The notes: a model not told the origin generated them from the letters alone. A stretch of 39,994 bases of DNA from an uncultured Pelagibacteraceae bacterium (GCA_902589305.1 CACISL010000011.1:1-39994), one strand, 5' to 3'. Positions 1 through 8,899 are shown, numbered from the stretch's first letter. Numbers and translations are program-made.

Positions 1-2
1 AA

Positions 3-488
3 AAAGATATTGGTTCTTCAATTTCTTGCAACGGAGTTTGCTTAACTCTTACAAAAATTAATAATAAATGTATCTATTTTTATATTTCTAATGAAACTAT
101 TAAAAGATCAAATTTTAAAAAGATAAAAATTGGTGATGTGGTAAATCTAGAGAAATCTCTTAATTATGGTCAAGAAATTTCGGGTCATTTTATACAAGGC
201 CATGTTGATTCAATAGCAAAGATAAATAAAATCAATTTTATTGATAAATCTTGGGTAATTAGATTAGAAATAAGAGATAAAAATTTATTAAAGTTTCTTC
301 AAGAAAAAGCATCAATTTCAATTAATGGTGTATCTCTTACTATATCAAAAGTTATTAAAAAAAACTTTGAGTTAAATATAATTCCACATACTTTAAAGTT
401 AACGAATCTTAAAAATCTTAAAAAAAATGATTTTGTTAATGTCGAGTTAGATATTTTTGGAAAATATATATATAAATATACAATTTAA
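3..488 (+). CDS. ribE: Riboflavin synthase alpha chain (5' truncated by window edge)
   Basis: Converts two molecules of 6,7-dimethyl-8-ribityllumazine to riboflavin, the last step of the pathway. The reading frame is open from the window edge, so the start lies upstream. The protein shows the family's duplicated lumazine-binding fold: the first repeat has SISCNGVCLTLTK and the second has SISINGVSLTISK. The GHFIQGHVDS linker joins them, and the C-terminus NIIPHTLKLTNL...VNVELDIFGKY is typical. An internal GTG at 138 could be mistaken for the start, but the conserved first repeat lies upstream of it. The next gene, ribB, begins 1 base after this stop and ribH follows, so this is a riboflavin operon. 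No FMN riboswitch can be judged because the operon start is outside the window. Confidence 0.93.
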   Translation, partial: KDIGSSISCNGVCLTLTKINNKCIYFYISNETIKRSNFKKIKIGDVVNLEKSLNYGQEISGHFIQGHVDSIAKINKINFIDKSWVIRLEIRDKNLLKFLQEKASISINGVSLTISKVIKKNFELNIIPHTLKLTNLKNLKKNDFVNVELDIFGKYIYKYTI

Positions 489-489
489 T

Positions 490-1545
490 ATGTCAAAAAA
501 TAAATTCTCATCTATACCAACAATTTTAAAAGATGCAAAAAAGGGCAAAATGTTTATTTTGGTTGATGACAAAAATCGAGAAAATGAAGGTGATTTAGTT
601 ATTCCTGGTTCGAAATGTAATTCAAAAATTATAAATTTTATGGCAAAACATGGTAGAGGTCTAATTTGCTTAGCATTAACAAAAAAACAAATAGACAAAT
701 TGAAACTTCCCTTAATGTCTCAAATTAACAAATCTAGAATGCAGACTGCATTCACAATTTCAATAGAGGCTAAAAAAGGAATTTCTACTGGTATATCTGC
801 ATTCGATAGAGCAAAAACAATTAAAGTTGCCATAAATCCGAGTTCAACAAAAAAAGATATTGTTTCACCGGGACATGTTTTTCCTTTAGTTGCAAGAAAT
901 GGTGGAGTTTTAGAAAGAGCTGGTCACACAGAGGCTTCAATAGATATATCTAAAATGTCAAAATTAAATCCTAGCTCTGTTATTTGTGAAGTTATGAATG
1001 AGGATGGGAGAATGGCAAGATTAGATGATTTAAAAAAATTTTCAAAAAAACATAAAATCAAAATTGCTTCAATTGCAGATTTAATAGCTTATAGATTTAA
1101 AAATGAAAAATTGATTTATAAATCATTTTCAAAAAATATTTCTTTAAAAAATATATCTAAAACTCATCTTAGTATTTATAAAAATAAATTAAATAATTTT
1201 AAAAGTGTCGTAATATCTAGAGGGACTATTAAAGGAGGAAAATCAATACCTATAAGAGTTCTATCACAAAAAATAAGTATAAAAAGTTTTTTAAAAAATA
1301 AAGAAATTCAAAAAAGTATTAAACTTCTATCTAAATATAAGAATTTTATGTTAGTTGTAATTAATAATGAAATGAACAAAGATAAGAATAACCCAAACAT
1401 TACACTTAGATACTATGGAATTGGCGCTCAAATAATAAAAGATTTTAATGTTAAAAATATGATATTACTTTCCAGAACAAAAAAAAAAATTATTGGTTTA
1501 GAGGGATTTGGTCTAAAAATTAAAAAACAAGTTATTATTAAATGA
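490..1545 (+). CDS. ribB: 3,4-dihydroxy-2-butanone 4-phosphate synthase with degenerate GTP cyclohydrolase II domain
   Basis: Makes the four-carbon precursor of the lumazine ring from ribulose 5-phosphate. Residues about 1-205 form a complete RibB domain: DDKNRENEGDLV (acidic metal site), RGLICLAL, the TGISAFDRAKTI segment, SPGHVFPLVARNGGVLERAGHTEA, and EVMNEDGRMAR. Residues about 206-351 align in layout with RibA (YGIGAQIIKDFNVKNMILLS and the LEGFGL tail). However, this half has no cysteine at all, so it lacks the zinc ligands that GTP cyclohydrolase II needs. Such RibB-RibX proteins are known in alphaproteobacteria. I use ATG 490, just after the ribE stop; the in-frame ATG at 457 would overlap ribE and adds a non-conserved extension. 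Active RibA must be encoded elsewhere. Confidence 0.92.
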   Translation: MSKNKFSSIPTILKDAKKGKMFILVDDKNRENEGDLVIPGSKCNSKIINFMAKHGRGLICLALTKKQIDKLKLPLMSQINKSRMQTAFTISIEAKKGISTGISAFDRAKTIKVAINPSSTKKDIVSPGHVFPLVARNGGVLERAGHTEASIDISKMSKLNPSSVICEVMNEDGRMARLDDLKKFSKKHKIKIASIADLIAYRFKNEKLIYKSFSKNISLKNISKTHLSIYKNKLNNFKSVVISRGTIKGGKSIPIRVLSQKISIKSFLKNKEIQKSIKLLSKYKNFMLVVINNEMNKDKNNPNITLRYYGIGAQIIKDFNVKNMILLSRTKKKIIGLEGFGLKIKKQVIIK

Positions 1546-1967
1546 AAAAAATATTAATAGTTAATGCTAATTATTATGATGATATTACAAAAAGACTTGT
1601 TAAAAGTGCTAGTGCTTTTTGTAAAAAAAAAAATGTTAAACTAAACCTTATAGCTGTTCCTGGTATTTTTGAAATACCGGTTTCTATTAAGAGAAATATA
1701 AATAAATATGATGGTTTTATTGCGTTAGGCTGCGTTATTAAAGGAAAAACACCCCATTTTGATTTAATATGTAAATCTTCTTTTGATGCAATTTCAACTT
1801 TATCTATCACTTATGGTAAACCAATTGGTAATGGAATAATTACAGCTATCAGCAAAAAACAAGCCTTTGAAAGAAGTGGAAAAATAAAATCAATTAAACC
1901 TAACAAAGGATATGAAGCTGCAAAGGCTGTTTTGTCCATATTAGACAATGGACCGAAAAAAATTTAA
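1542..1967 (+). CDS. ribH: 6,7-dimethyl-8-ribityllumazine synthase (riboflavin synthase beta chain)
   Basis: Condenses the four-carbon phosphate made by RibB with the ribityl-aminopyrimidine to give the lumazine that RibE uses. At 141 aa it has normal family length. Visible motifs are VPGIFEIPVSIK, the substrate-binding GFIALGCVIKGKTPHFDLIC (with the His of the catalytic loop), and GNGIITAISKKQAFERS. The ATG overlaps the ribB stop as ATGA, so translation is probably coupled. The 3' end overlaps nusB by 20 bases. The icosahedral assembly of the family is known, not visible here. Confidence 0.96.
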   Translation: MKKILIVNANYYDDITKRLVKSASAFCKKKNVKLNLIAVPGIFEIPVSIKRNINKYDGFIALGCVIKGKTPHFDLICKSSFDAISTLSITYGKPIGNGIITAISKKQAFERSGKIKSIKPNKGYEAAKAVLSILDNGPKKI

Positions 1968-2349
1968 AAATTCATCTCCAAGAATCAAGGTTATACAAAA
2001 AATTTACAACTCATTGATGAATCCAAATACAGAAATTGAGTACCCAAAAAGCCAATATAAAAAATTTATTAAAGATGTAGTTACCGGCACTCTTGAAAGA
2101 ATCGATTTAATTGAGGAAACTATTAATAAATTTCTAAAAGATGATATAGATTTAAAAAAAACAGATAAATTACTTAAAATAATTCTTTTTGCAGCTGTAT
2201 TTGAGTTATTATTTAAGCATAACAATCCAAAAAAGGTTGTAATAAGTGAGTACCTCTTAGCTTCAGAGTACTTTTTGGAAAAAGTTCAAATTGGTTATTT
2301 GAACGCTATTTTAGATAAATTAGCGAGAGAAATAAGAAAAGATGAATAA
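1948..2349 (+). CDS. nusB: Transcription antitermination factor NusB
   Basis: All-helical RNA-binding protein that acts with NusE (S10) on boxA RNA, mainly in rRNA antitermination. The 133-aa protein has the NusB pattern: an N-terminal helix (RIKVIQKIYNSLMN), the central FIKDVVTGTLERIDLIEETINKFL, then LLKIILFAAVFELLF and the conserved KVVISEYLLASEYF. The ATG at 1948 lies inside ribH (20-base overlap). No later ATG keeps the first helix, so the overlap looks genuine. The ribH-nusB linkage is widespread in proteobacteria and supports the call. Confidence 0.93.
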   Translation: MDRKKFKNSSPRIKVIQKIYNSLMNPNTEIEYPKSQYKKFIKDVVTGTLERIDLIEETINKFLKDDIDLKKTDKLLKIILFAAVFELLFKHNNPKKVVISEYLLASEYFLEKVQIGYLNAILDKLAREIRKDE

Positions 2350-2417
2350 AATTGTTAAAATACTTTAAGTTTAGCTTGCGTTTTTAATTCTTTTTTGGCA
2401 TTTATCCGTTTAAAGCA

Positions 2418-4523
2418 ATGACTGATTACTTAGAACTTTTGTACTTAATTTCTTTCACTGGTATATTAGCTGTAGCTTATAGCTATCTTTTATCTGGTCA
2501 AATAATTTCGTCAAGTCCAGGAAATTCCAGAATGCAAGAAATAGCCGATGCAATACAAATTGGAGCTAAGGCATATTTAAATAGACAATACAAAACAATA
2601 GCAGTGGTTGGAATTATTGTTTTAGCAATTGTAAGTTATTTTTTTAATTATTTAGTAGGGCTAGGCTATTTTATAGGCGCTTTTCTTTCAGGAGTAGCCG
2701 GTTACGTTGGAATGTTAATTTCTGTAAAGGCTAATGTTAGAACAGCCGAGGCTTCGAGAAAAAGTTTACAATCTGGATTAACTATCGCTTTTAAATCTGG
2801 AGCAATTACTGGTTTATTAGTTGCTGGTTTAGCTCTGTTGGCAATAACAATTTATTATATAGTCCTAATTAATTTAAAAGTAGATAATAGAGAAATCATT
2901 AATGCCTTAGTCGCACTTGGTTTTGGAGCATCCTTAATTTCAATATTTGCAAGATTAGGAGGTGGAATATTTACAAAAGGAGCTGATGTAGGTGCAGATT
3001 TAGTTGGAAAAGTAGAAGCTGGAATACCTGAAGACGATCCTAGAAATCCTGCTGTTATAGCTGATAACGTTGGAGACAATGTAGGCGATTGTGCAGGTAT
3101 GGCTGCTGACTTATTCGAAACTTATGCTGTCACTATAGTAGCTACAATGGTATTAGCATCAATTTTTTCACCACAGGATTATAATCTAATGATTTACCCA
3201 TTGGCTATAGGAGGAGCATGCATAATTACATCTATAATTGGTACATGGTTCGTAAAATTAGGAAAGAGTAAAAATATTATGGGAGCTCTTTATAAAGGGT
3301 TTATTGTTACTGCTGTAACATCACTATTAATAATGTTTCCAGTAACCGATTCAGTTGTAGGTTTAAAAAGCACTTATAATAATAACGCGGGTGCAATTTT
3401 TTCAGGTTTAGATTTATATATTTGTGGAGTAGTAGGCTTTGCAATAACAGGTTTATTAATTTGGGTTACAGAATATTATACTGGAACAAATTATAGGCCA
3501 GTAATATCAGTTGCTAAATCTTCAACTACTGGACACGGAACGAATGTAATTCAAGGTTTAGCTATTTCAATGGAGGCAACAGCAATTCCAGCACTTATAA
3601 TCGTTGCAGGTATATTATATACAAATAGTTTAGCTGGATTGTACGGTATTGCCATAGCAGTTACAGCAATGTTGGCGTTAACAGGAATGGTTGTTGCTTT
3701 GGATGCTTATGGTCCAGTTACTGATAATGCTGGTGGAATAGCAGAAATGGCTAAGTTGCCAAAAAATGTTAGAAAAACTACTGATGCTTTGGATGCAGTA
3801 GGTAATACTACAAAAGCAGTTACAAAAGGATATGCTATTGGTTCAGCAGGATTAGGAGCTCTCGTACTTTTCGCTGCTTACACTGAAGATATAAATTATT
3901 TTTCAAAAGTAAAAAATTCTGCGTTGGAGGGAGTAAACGTTACTTTCGATTTGTCCAACCCATTTGTTGTAGCAGGTTTATTGATTGGAGGAATGTTGCC
4001 ATATCTATTTGGTTCAATGGGTATGCAGGCTGTCGGAAGAGCAGGTGGAGCAGTTGTGATCGAAGTAAGAAGACAATTTAAAAAAATTCCAGGTATCATG
4101 AAAGGTAAAAGAAAACCTGATTATGGTAAATTAGTTGATCTTTTAACTAAAGCAGCGATTAAAGAAATGATTATTCCATCTTTGCTACCTGTTTTATCGC
4201 CAATAGTTTTATATTTTGTAATATTACAAATAGGAGGCATGGAGGCCGCTTTAGCATCTTTAGGCGCAATGTTACTAGGAGTTATAATTACAGGTTTGTT
4301 TGTAGCGGTTTCTATGACAGCTGGAGGAGGAGCATGGGATAACGCTAAAAAATATATTGAAGATGGAAATTTTGGCGGTAAAGGCTCAGAAGCTCATAAG
4401 TCTGCAGTTACTGGAGATACAGTTGGCGATCCATATAAGGACACTGCGGGACCAGCTGTAAACCCAATGATTAAAATTACTAATATTGTAGCCTTATTAT
4501 TACTAGCTGTAATAGCTCATTAA
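2418..4523 (+). CDS. hppA: K+-independent proton-translocating inorganic pyrophosphatase
   Basis: Multi-spanning membrane enzyme that couples pyrophosphate hydrolysis to proton pumping. It has 701 aa, close to the bacterial norm, with many hydrophobic segments. The pyrophosphate site is intact: [19 protein letters not shown] at about residues 190-210, followed by [21 protein letters not shown] second acidic cluster lies near the C-terminus ([28 protein letters not shown]). In [14 protein letters not shown] (about 462-475) the diagnostic positions are Lys and Thr, which marks the K+-independent H+-pumping subfamily. A 68-base gap precedes it, so it may have its own promoter. It is convergent with the next gene, separated by one base. 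Such pumps are a known energy-saving device in marine oligotrophs. Confidence 0.97.
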   Translation: MTDYLELLYLISFTGILAVAYSYLLSGQIISSSPGNSRMQEIADAIQIGAKAYLNRQYKTIAVVGIIVLAIVSYFFNYLVGLGYFIGAFLSGVAGYVGMLISVKANVRTAEASRKSLQSGLTIAFKSGAITGLLVAGLALLAITIYYIVLINLKVDNREIINALVALGFGASLISIFARLGGGIFTKGADVGADLVGKVEAGIPEDDPRNPAVIADNVGDNVGDCAGMAADLFETYAVTIVATMVLASIFSPQDYNLMIYPLAIGGACIITSIIGTWFVKLGKSKNIMGALYKGFIVTAVTSLLIMFPVTDSVVGLKSTYNNNAGAIFSGLDLYICGVVGFAITGLLIWVTEYYTGTNYRPVISVAKSSTTGHGTNVIQGLAISMEATAIPALIIVAGILYTNSLAGLYGIAIAVTAMLALTGMVVALDAYGPVTDNAGGIAEMAKLPKNVRKTTDALDAVGNTTKAVTKGYAIGSAGLGALVLFAAYTEDINYFSKVKNSALEGVNVTFDLSNPFVVAGLLIGGMLPYLFGSMGMQAVGRAGGAVVIEVRRQFKKIPGIMKGKRKPDYGKLVDLLTKAAIKEMIIPSLLPVLSPIVLYFVILQIGGMEAALASLGAMLLGVIITGLFVAVSMTAGGGAWDNAKKYIEDGNFGGKGSEAHKSAVTGDTVGDPYKDTAGPAVNPMIKITNIVALLLLAVIAH

Positions 4524-4524
4524 A

Positions 4525-4980
4525 CTAACGATTGCTATACATTTTAGATTTTACACTAGACAAAAACTTTTCAACGAAACTTTTCTGGGTAAGCTCATTT
4601 TCTGTCTCTCTTTTGGAAAATTCAAGTTTCTTTTTATCGTTTTTATTATAAAGTTTTTTTTCTTGAAGTATTCCAAATTTATCAAATTTTAGAACTAAGA
4701 CATTGTTTGTTTTTAAAATATTTTGACCAAGTTTATGATACTCTCCTTTTGTAAGTACTCTTTCAATATAAATCCACTCATTTTCATTGTTAATTGATTT
4801 TGAGTGTGGATTTCCAATTATTTTAATAACATCATTTTTGTTTGAACTTTTTACGATTAATTTGTTGGCTCTATTTTCTAAAAAAATTATTCCATGATTT
4901 TTATATGGCTCTTGTAATTTGCAGGCATTTAAACTAAAAAAAACAAGTACTATCAAAATAAAAATATGTCTGAGTCTCAT
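4525..4980 (-). CDS. bamE: BamE/SmpA/OmlA-like outer-membrane lipoprotein
   Basis: Probable accessory subunit of the BAM complex, which inserts beta-barrels into the outer membrane. I place the start at the ATG complementary to 4978-4980. It gives a clean lipoprotein signal: MRLRH, a hydrophobic stretch, and the lipobox LNAC with the lipid-modified Cys at residue 20. A 10-residue longer in-frame start is possible but weakens the signal. The mature region has the SmpA/OmlA pattern (SNKNDVIKIIGNPHSK, then NEWIYIERV). The tail, about 45 residues, is Lys/Glu-rich and not conserved. It is head-to-head with the bc1 chaperone gene, and the two start regions overlap by up to 15 bases. Confidence 0.82.
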   Translation of the reverse strand: MRLRHIFILIVLVFFSLNACKLQEPYKNHGIIFLENRANKLIVKSSNKNDVIKIIGNPHSKSINNENEWIYIERVLTKGEYHKLGQNILKTNNVLVLKFDKFGILQEKKLYNKNDKKKLEFSKRETENELTQKSFVEKFLSSVKSKMYSNR

Positions 4981-5454
4981 AACTATGATTTGTATAATAC
5001 ATTGCTTCACTTATCTAGAAATATTTCCTTTTACAAAAAATTAAAACTTTCAGATAGTTTTGAAACGCGTATTTATCTTATGTTTTTTCACTTTTCTATA
5101 ATGATGATAATTTACAAAAAAAAAGGCAGTAAATTTGATCAAAAATCATACGATCTATTATTTAACAATATAGAAAATGACTTACGTGAATTAGGATTTG
5201 GTGATGTCACAGTAAATAAAAAAATGAAAGATCTAAATAAAGTTCTTTATGATATTCTGCTTAAAATTGAGTCTAAAAGTTCTAGTAATTTTTTGATCAG
5301 CCAAGAACTTATTTTTAAGTATTTTAAAGAGCTAAATAGTCAAAAAGACGATAGTTTAGCCTATTTTGAAAGATATTTTATTGCTTTTTATAACTTTTGT
5401 TTTGAATTACCTCTTGAAAATATGGTAAGAGAAACAATAAACTTTAAGTACTAA
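4966..5454 (+). CDS. Ubiquinol-cytochrome c chaperone (CBP3-like) family protein
   Basis: Assembly factor family for the cytochrome bc1 complex; yeast CBP3 is the named relative. The family pattern is clear: [40 protein letters not shown] at the N-terminus, then [25 protein letters not shown] (the ElGvGDxxVgKxxK signature) at about residues 70-95. The length of 162 aa suits the bacterial form. ATG 4966 overlaps the divergent lipoprotein start; TTG 4990 or 5002 are possible starts that would remove the overlap without losing conserved residues. rpmF follows one base after the stop. In many alphaproteobacteria a DUF177/YceD gene sits between these two, and it is absent here. Confidence 0.85.
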   Translation: MSESHNYDLYNTLLHLSRNISFYKKLKLSDSFETRIYLMFFHFSIMMIIYKKKGSKFDQKSYDLLFNNIENDLRELGFGDVTVNKKMKDLNKVLYDILLKIESKSSSNFLISQELIFKYFKELNSQKDDSLAYFERYFIAFYNFCFELPLENMVRETINFKY

Positions 5455-5455
5455 T

Positions 5456-5629
5456 ATGGCAGTTCCAAAAAGAAAAACATCTGTATCAAAAAAAAAGATG
5501 AGAAGATCTCATCACGCTTTATCAGCAACGAATGTTGTAGAAGATAAAAAAACAGGCGAGTATAAATTATCTCACCACGTCGATTTGAAATCCGGTTATT
5601 ATAACGGAAAAAAAATTTTAGACATTTAA
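5456..5629 (+). CDS. rpmF: 50S ribosomal protein L32
   Basis: A 57-aa basic protein starting [20 protein letters not shown], the characteristic L32 N-terminus, and ending [11 protein letters not shown]. It is a structural component of the large ribosomal subunit. Start ATG 5456 follows the previous stop by one base, and plsX follows seven bases after the stop. rpmF-plsX linkage is the standard arrangement in proteobacteria. The zinc-binding cysteines of some L32 proteins are absent, as usual for alphaproteobacterial L32. Confidence 0.95.
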   Translation: MAVPKRKTSVSKKKMRRSHHALSATNVVEDKKTGEYKLSHHVDLKSGYYNGKKILDI

Positions 5630-5636
5630 TATCATA

Positions 5637-6668
5637 ATGAATAAAAAAATCACTATTGCGATCGATGCAATGGGTGGAGACAATTCACCAAATAAAACTT
5701 TAAATGGAGTAGGAATTTTTTTAAAAGAAAACAAAAATAAAAAAGATTTTTTTTTAAATTTATATGGTGAAAAAGATAAAATTCAAAATGAATTATCAAA
5801 TTTAAAAATTTCCTCAGATCAAATTAAGATTATACATACAGATGCTCAAGTAAATGACAATGAAACTCCACTGACAGCTATCAAAAATTCAAAAAATACA
5901 AGTATGTGGAAATGTATTAATTCTCAATTAGAAGGTGAAGCTGATATAAGCTTATCAGCAGGAAACACAGGTGTGCTTTTAGTTATTTCTAAAATGATAT
6001 TAAAAATGATGAATGATGTAAGTAAACCAGCTTTAGCAGGTTTATGGCCTAATCAAAAAGGTATGAATGTTGTTTTAGATCTTGGCGCAAACATTGAATG
6101 TAACGAGGATAATCTTGTAGATTTTGCAGAAATGGGTTCAGCTTTATTTAAATCAATTTTTGTAAATGAAAAACCTCTAGTATCTCTTTTAAATATTGGA
6201 TCCGAAGAAATTAAAGGAACCGAAACTTTGAAAAAAGCATACAAAAAATTAAATGAATTAAGTAATGATAATAATTTTATTTTTAAAGGTTATATAGAAG
6301 GAAATAAAATGATGGATGGAGACTCTAATGTAATTGTAACAGACGGGTTTACAGGAAATATTGCATTAAAAACTGCTGAGGGCACAGCAAAATTTATTAC
6401 TGATAATTTAAAAAAGTCTTTAACACAAAATCTATTTACAAAATTTTCACTTATTTTTTCCTACTTTTCTTTAAAAACTTTTAAAGAAAAATTAGATCCT
6501 AGAAAATATAACGGAGCTATATTTTTAGGTTTAAACGGTCCGGTAGTAAAAAGTCATGGCGGAATTGATGCTTTAGGTTTTTATCACTCAATAGATTTAT
6601 GTTATAAAATTGTTAAAGGTGATTTGATAAAACAAATTAAAAATAATCTAAATCATTTAAAAAAGTGA
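5637..6668 (+). CDS. plsX: Phosphate acyltransferase PlsX
   Basis: Makes acyl-phosphate from acyl-ACP for the PlsX/PlsY route of phospholipid synthesis, as a peripheral membrane enzyme. The 343 aa match family size. Motifs are IAIDAMGGDNSP at the start, DNETPLTAIKNSKNTSMW, SAGNTGVLL, GLWPNQKGMNVVLDLGAN, VIVTDGFTGNIALK, and the C-terminal YNGAIFLGLNGPVVKSHGGIDA. The gene ends in GTGA, where the GTG starts the IHF-family gene. The fabH gene that usually lies between plsX and ihfA is not here. Confidence 0.96.
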   Translation: MNKKITIAIDAMGGDNSPNKTLNGVGIFLKENKNKKDFFLNLYGEKDKIQNELSNLKISSDQIKIIHTDAQVNDNETPLTAIKNSKNTSMWKCINSQLEGEADISLSAGNTGVLLVISKMILKMMNDVSKPALAGLWPNQKGMNVVLDLGANIECNEDNLVDFAEMGSALFKSIFVNEKPLVSLLNIGSEEIKGTETLKKAYKKLNELSNDNNFIFKGYIEGNKMMDGDSNVIVTDGFTGNIALKTAEGTAKFITDNLKKSLTQNLFTKFSLIFSYFSLKTFKEKLDPRKYNGAIFLGLNGPVVKSHGGIDALGFYHSIDLCYKIVKGDLIKQIKNNLNHLKK

Positions 6669-6955
6669 TTGAAAAAAACTTTAAAAAAGAAGATATAGCA
6701 AAAAAATTAAGTCAGAAAACAGGTTATTCATTATCATTTTCAAAAATTATAATAAATAATTTAATTAATTTTTTAAAAGTATTACTACAAAAAAATAATC
6801 TAATATTAAAAAATTTTGGAACCTTAAAAATAATTAATAAAAAGGAGAGAATAGGACGAAATCCTAAAACAAATGAACCTTATGTGATTAGACAGAGAAA
6901 TTCTATACAATTTATTGCATCAAAAAATTTAATAAAGAAAATTAATAAAAAATGA
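6665..6955 (+). CDS. ihfA: IHF/HU-family DNA-binding protein, probably IHF alpha
   Basis: Small nucleoid protein that bends DNA. The 96-aa sequence has the family fold: an N-terminal helical dimerisation region (KEDIAKKLSQKTGYSLSFSKIIINNLINFL), NLILKNFGTLKI, and the DNA-arm signature RIGRNPKTNEPYVIRQRNSIQF with the intercalating-proline region. It starts at GTG 6665, overlapping the plsX stop by 4 bases. The position between plsX and the MerR gene matches alphaproteobacterial ihfA; by sequence alone HU or IHF beta cannot be excluded. Confidence 0.85.
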   Translation: MIEKNFKKEDIAKKLSQKTGYSLSFSKIIINNLINFLKVLLQKNNLILKNFGTLKIINKKERIGRNPKTNEPYVIRQRNSIQFIASKNLIKKINKK

Positions 6956-7329
6956 AAAAATTATTAAATATTACTGAATTATCTAAAGCAATAAACCTAA
7001 TTGACTCTTCCAATAAACCTTTAAATCATACATTAAGATACTGGGAAAAAGAGTTTAAACAAATAAAACCTAAAATAATTAATCAAAGAAGATATTATTC
7101 AAAAGAACAAGTAGAATTAATTAAATTTATTAATTTCTTATTAAAAGATAAAAAAATGACAATAAAAGGAGTTAAAATCGTTTTAAAATCAAAAATAAAT
7201 AAACTTGACGATTATAAATCAGATGGTTTAAAGAATGATTATTTTAAAAGAAATATTAAATTAAAAAGTAAACTTTTATTAAATAGAATAAAAAACTTAA
7301 AAAGATATGGCAAAAAAAACTCATATTAA
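6952..7329 (+). CDS. MerR-family transcriptional regulator
   Basis: DNA-binding regulator with an N-terminal winged helix of the MerR type: LLNITELSKAI, LNHTLRYWEKEFKQIKP, QRRYYSKEQVELIKFINFLL, and the DKKMTIKGVKIVLKS that follows. The length is 125 aa, with a short lysine-rich tail and no obvious effector domain or metal-binding cysteines. The gene overlaps ihfA by 4 bases and rpmG by 23 bases. This MerR next to ihfA is a conserved alphaproteobacterial pair. Its target is unknown to me. Confidence 0.85.
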   Translation: MKKLLNITELSKAINLIDSSNKPLNHTLRYWEKEFKQIKPKIINQRRYYSKEQVELIKFINFLLKDKKMTIKGVKIVLKSKINKLDDYKSDGLKNDYFKRNIKLKSKLLLNRIKNLKRYGKKNSY

Positions 7330-7498
7330 AGTAAGAATGGTTCCTGAAAGTAATCAAGATAGTAAATTTATTTACTACGCAAAGAAACCCACTAAAGGTG
7401 AGAAAGCAAAAAATAAATTAAAATTAAAAAAATATAATCCAAATACTAGAAAACACGAATTCTTTGTTGAAAAAAAATTACCCCCACACAGTAAATAA
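7307..7498 (+). CDS. rpmG: 50S ribosomal protein L33
   Basis: A 63-aa basic protein beginning MAKKTHIKVRMVPES and carrying FIYYAKKPTKGEKAKNKLKLKKYNPNTRKHEFFVEKK, which is the L33 pattern (KYxPxxRKHxxFxExK). Structural protein of the large ribosomal subunit. Its start lies 23 bases inside the merR gene in another frame, a compact arrangement in line with this genome. It lies tail to tail with the chorismate mutase gene, with no bases between the stops. Confidence 0.9.
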   Translation: MAKKTHIKVRMVPESNQDSKFIYYAKKPTKGEKAKNKLKLKKYNPNTRKHEFFVEKKLPPHSK

Positions 7499-7780
7499 TT
7501 ATTTTTTCTTAAATTTGCGATATTCATAATCTATGTAAGAATTTATCATACATTTCCATATTCTTTGTGTTATTATGTTATCAATATTTCTCTTCTTTGA
7601 TTTTTTAGATATATTTTTTAATATCGCCTTTATTCTTTTTTTATCAATTATATCTTTTTTAAATTTTTTATTTTTTAAAACCTCGTCAACGTACTGAGTT
7701 CTTTTTTTTATTAAATAAAGAAATTTATCGTCTAATTTATCTAATTTTTTTCTTATTATAAGTATATTTTTGTTCACCAT
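7499..7780 (-). CDS. Chorismate mutase (AroQ class)
   Basis: Converts chorismate to prephenate, the branch point toward Phe and Tyr. The 93-aa all-helical protein is a stand-alone AroQ domain. The N-terminal helix IRKKLDKLDDKFLYLIKKRTQYVDEVLKNK carries the two conserved arginines and the lysine of the active site. The DKKRIKAILKNI segment and the final helix ITQRIWKCMINSYIDYE follow. It is divergent from ctaA, with 52 bases between the two starts. No fused prephenate dehydratase or dehydrogenase is seen. Confidence 0.85.
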   Translation of the reverse strand: MVNKNILIIRKKLDKLDDKFLYLIKKRTQYVDEVLKNKKFKKDIIDKKRIKAILKNISKKSKKRNIDNIITQRIWKCMINSYIDYEYRKFKKK

Positions 7781-7832
7781 AGCGACATTTTTTTATCAAG
7801 TCATTTTTTAATATATATATATATTAATTGAA

Positions 7833-8858
7833 ATGTTATCACATAATAAAAATATCAATAATTTAATTGTCAATTGGTTAATAATTAGTTTGTTGCTAGT
7901 TTTTTCTATAATAATTATAGGAGGACTAACAAGATTAACTAATTCTGGTTTATCAATTACTCAATGGGAATTATTCACTGGTATTCTTCCCCCCTTAAGT
8001 CAAAACAAATGGGATAGTTATTTTAGTTTATATAAGGAAATTCCCCAATTTAAATTGTTATATCCATCGATGACACTAGATGAATTTAAAGTAATTTTTT
8101 ATTGGGAGTACTTTCATAGAATTTTAGCTAGAATAATCGGGATTTTTTTTCTTTTTCCACTTTTATATTTTCATTTTATTAAAAAAATTAATTTTAAAAA
8201 ATTGATACCATTTTATTTAGTTTTATTATTGATAATTCTTCAAGGTATTATTGGTTGGTACATGGTTAAAAGTGGATTGATTGATAAAACATCTGTAAGT
8301 CATTATAGATTGTCTCTTCATTTATTAATAGCTGTAACAATAATATCAATAATTTTTTGGCAAATCTTAAATATTTCTAGCAATACATCAAAAAAATTTT
8401 TTTATTCAATTAAAAAAGAATTTTCATATTTTTTAATTATATTGTTAATTTTTCTTCAAATTATATTTGGTGCATTTGTTTCCGGATTAGACGCTGGCAA
8501 AATTTACCAAACTTGGCCACTAATGGGAAATAATTATTTTCCTGACGATATAAACATAAAATTCTTTTTAGAACTTATTAATTTTGAAAACCATTCCTTG
8601 GTGCAGTTTTATCATAGAAATATAGCGTATATAATTTCACTTTACATTCTATCAATTGGTATATCTATTTTTTTAAAGAAGGATAAGTTTTTATATAAAG
8701 CAATTTCTTTTTTATTAGTAATACTTCTGGTTCAAGTACTTCTAGGTGTACTTACTCTTATTACAGATCTAAACACAGTAATTGCCTCTGCGCATCAAAT
8801 TTCAAGTGTTCTACTTATCTTATGTGCTCTAAATTTGTATTATTTACGTATTAAATAA
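7833..8858 (+). CDS. ctaA: Heme A synthase (COX15/CtaA)
   Basis: Integral membrane oxygenase that converts heme O to heme A for aa3-type cytochrome oxidase. It has 341 aa and about eight hydrophobic segments. The proteobacterial type 2 signature is present: GGLTRLTNSGLSITQW, EFKVIFYWEYFHRILARIIG, GWYMVKSGL, VSHYRLSLHLLIA, GAFVSGLDAGKIYQTWPLMG, QFYHRNIAYI, and ASAHQISSVLL. The four histidine positions expected to bind the two hemes are visible in FHR, SHYRLSLH, YHR and AHQ. It is a single gene between a divergent neighbour and the rplM operon. Confidence 0.95.
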   Translation: MLSHNKNINNLIVNWLIISLLLVFSIIIIGGLTRLTNSGLSITQWELFTGILPPLSQNKWDSYFSLYKEIPQFKLLYPSMTLDEFKVIFYWEYFHRILARIIGIFFLFPLLYFHFIKKINFKKLIPFYLVLLLIILQGIIGWYMVKSGLIDKTSVSHYRLSLHLLIAVTIISIIFWQILNISSNTSKKFFYSIKKEFSYFLIILLIFLQIIFGAFVSGLDAGKIYQTWPLMGNNYFPDDINIKFFLELINFENHSLVQFYHRNIAYIISLYILSIGISIFLKKDKFLYKAISFLLVILLVQVLLGVLTLITDLNTVIASAHQISSVLLILCALNLYYLRIK

Positions 8859-8899
8859 ATTGACTTTATTAAATAATCTTTGTATTTATCGCCATCATT

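Noticed and set aside
457-489. Upstream ATG for ribB at 457
   Set aside because: It overlaps ribE by 32 bases and adds a non-conserved 11 residues; ATG 490 follows the ribE stop directly.
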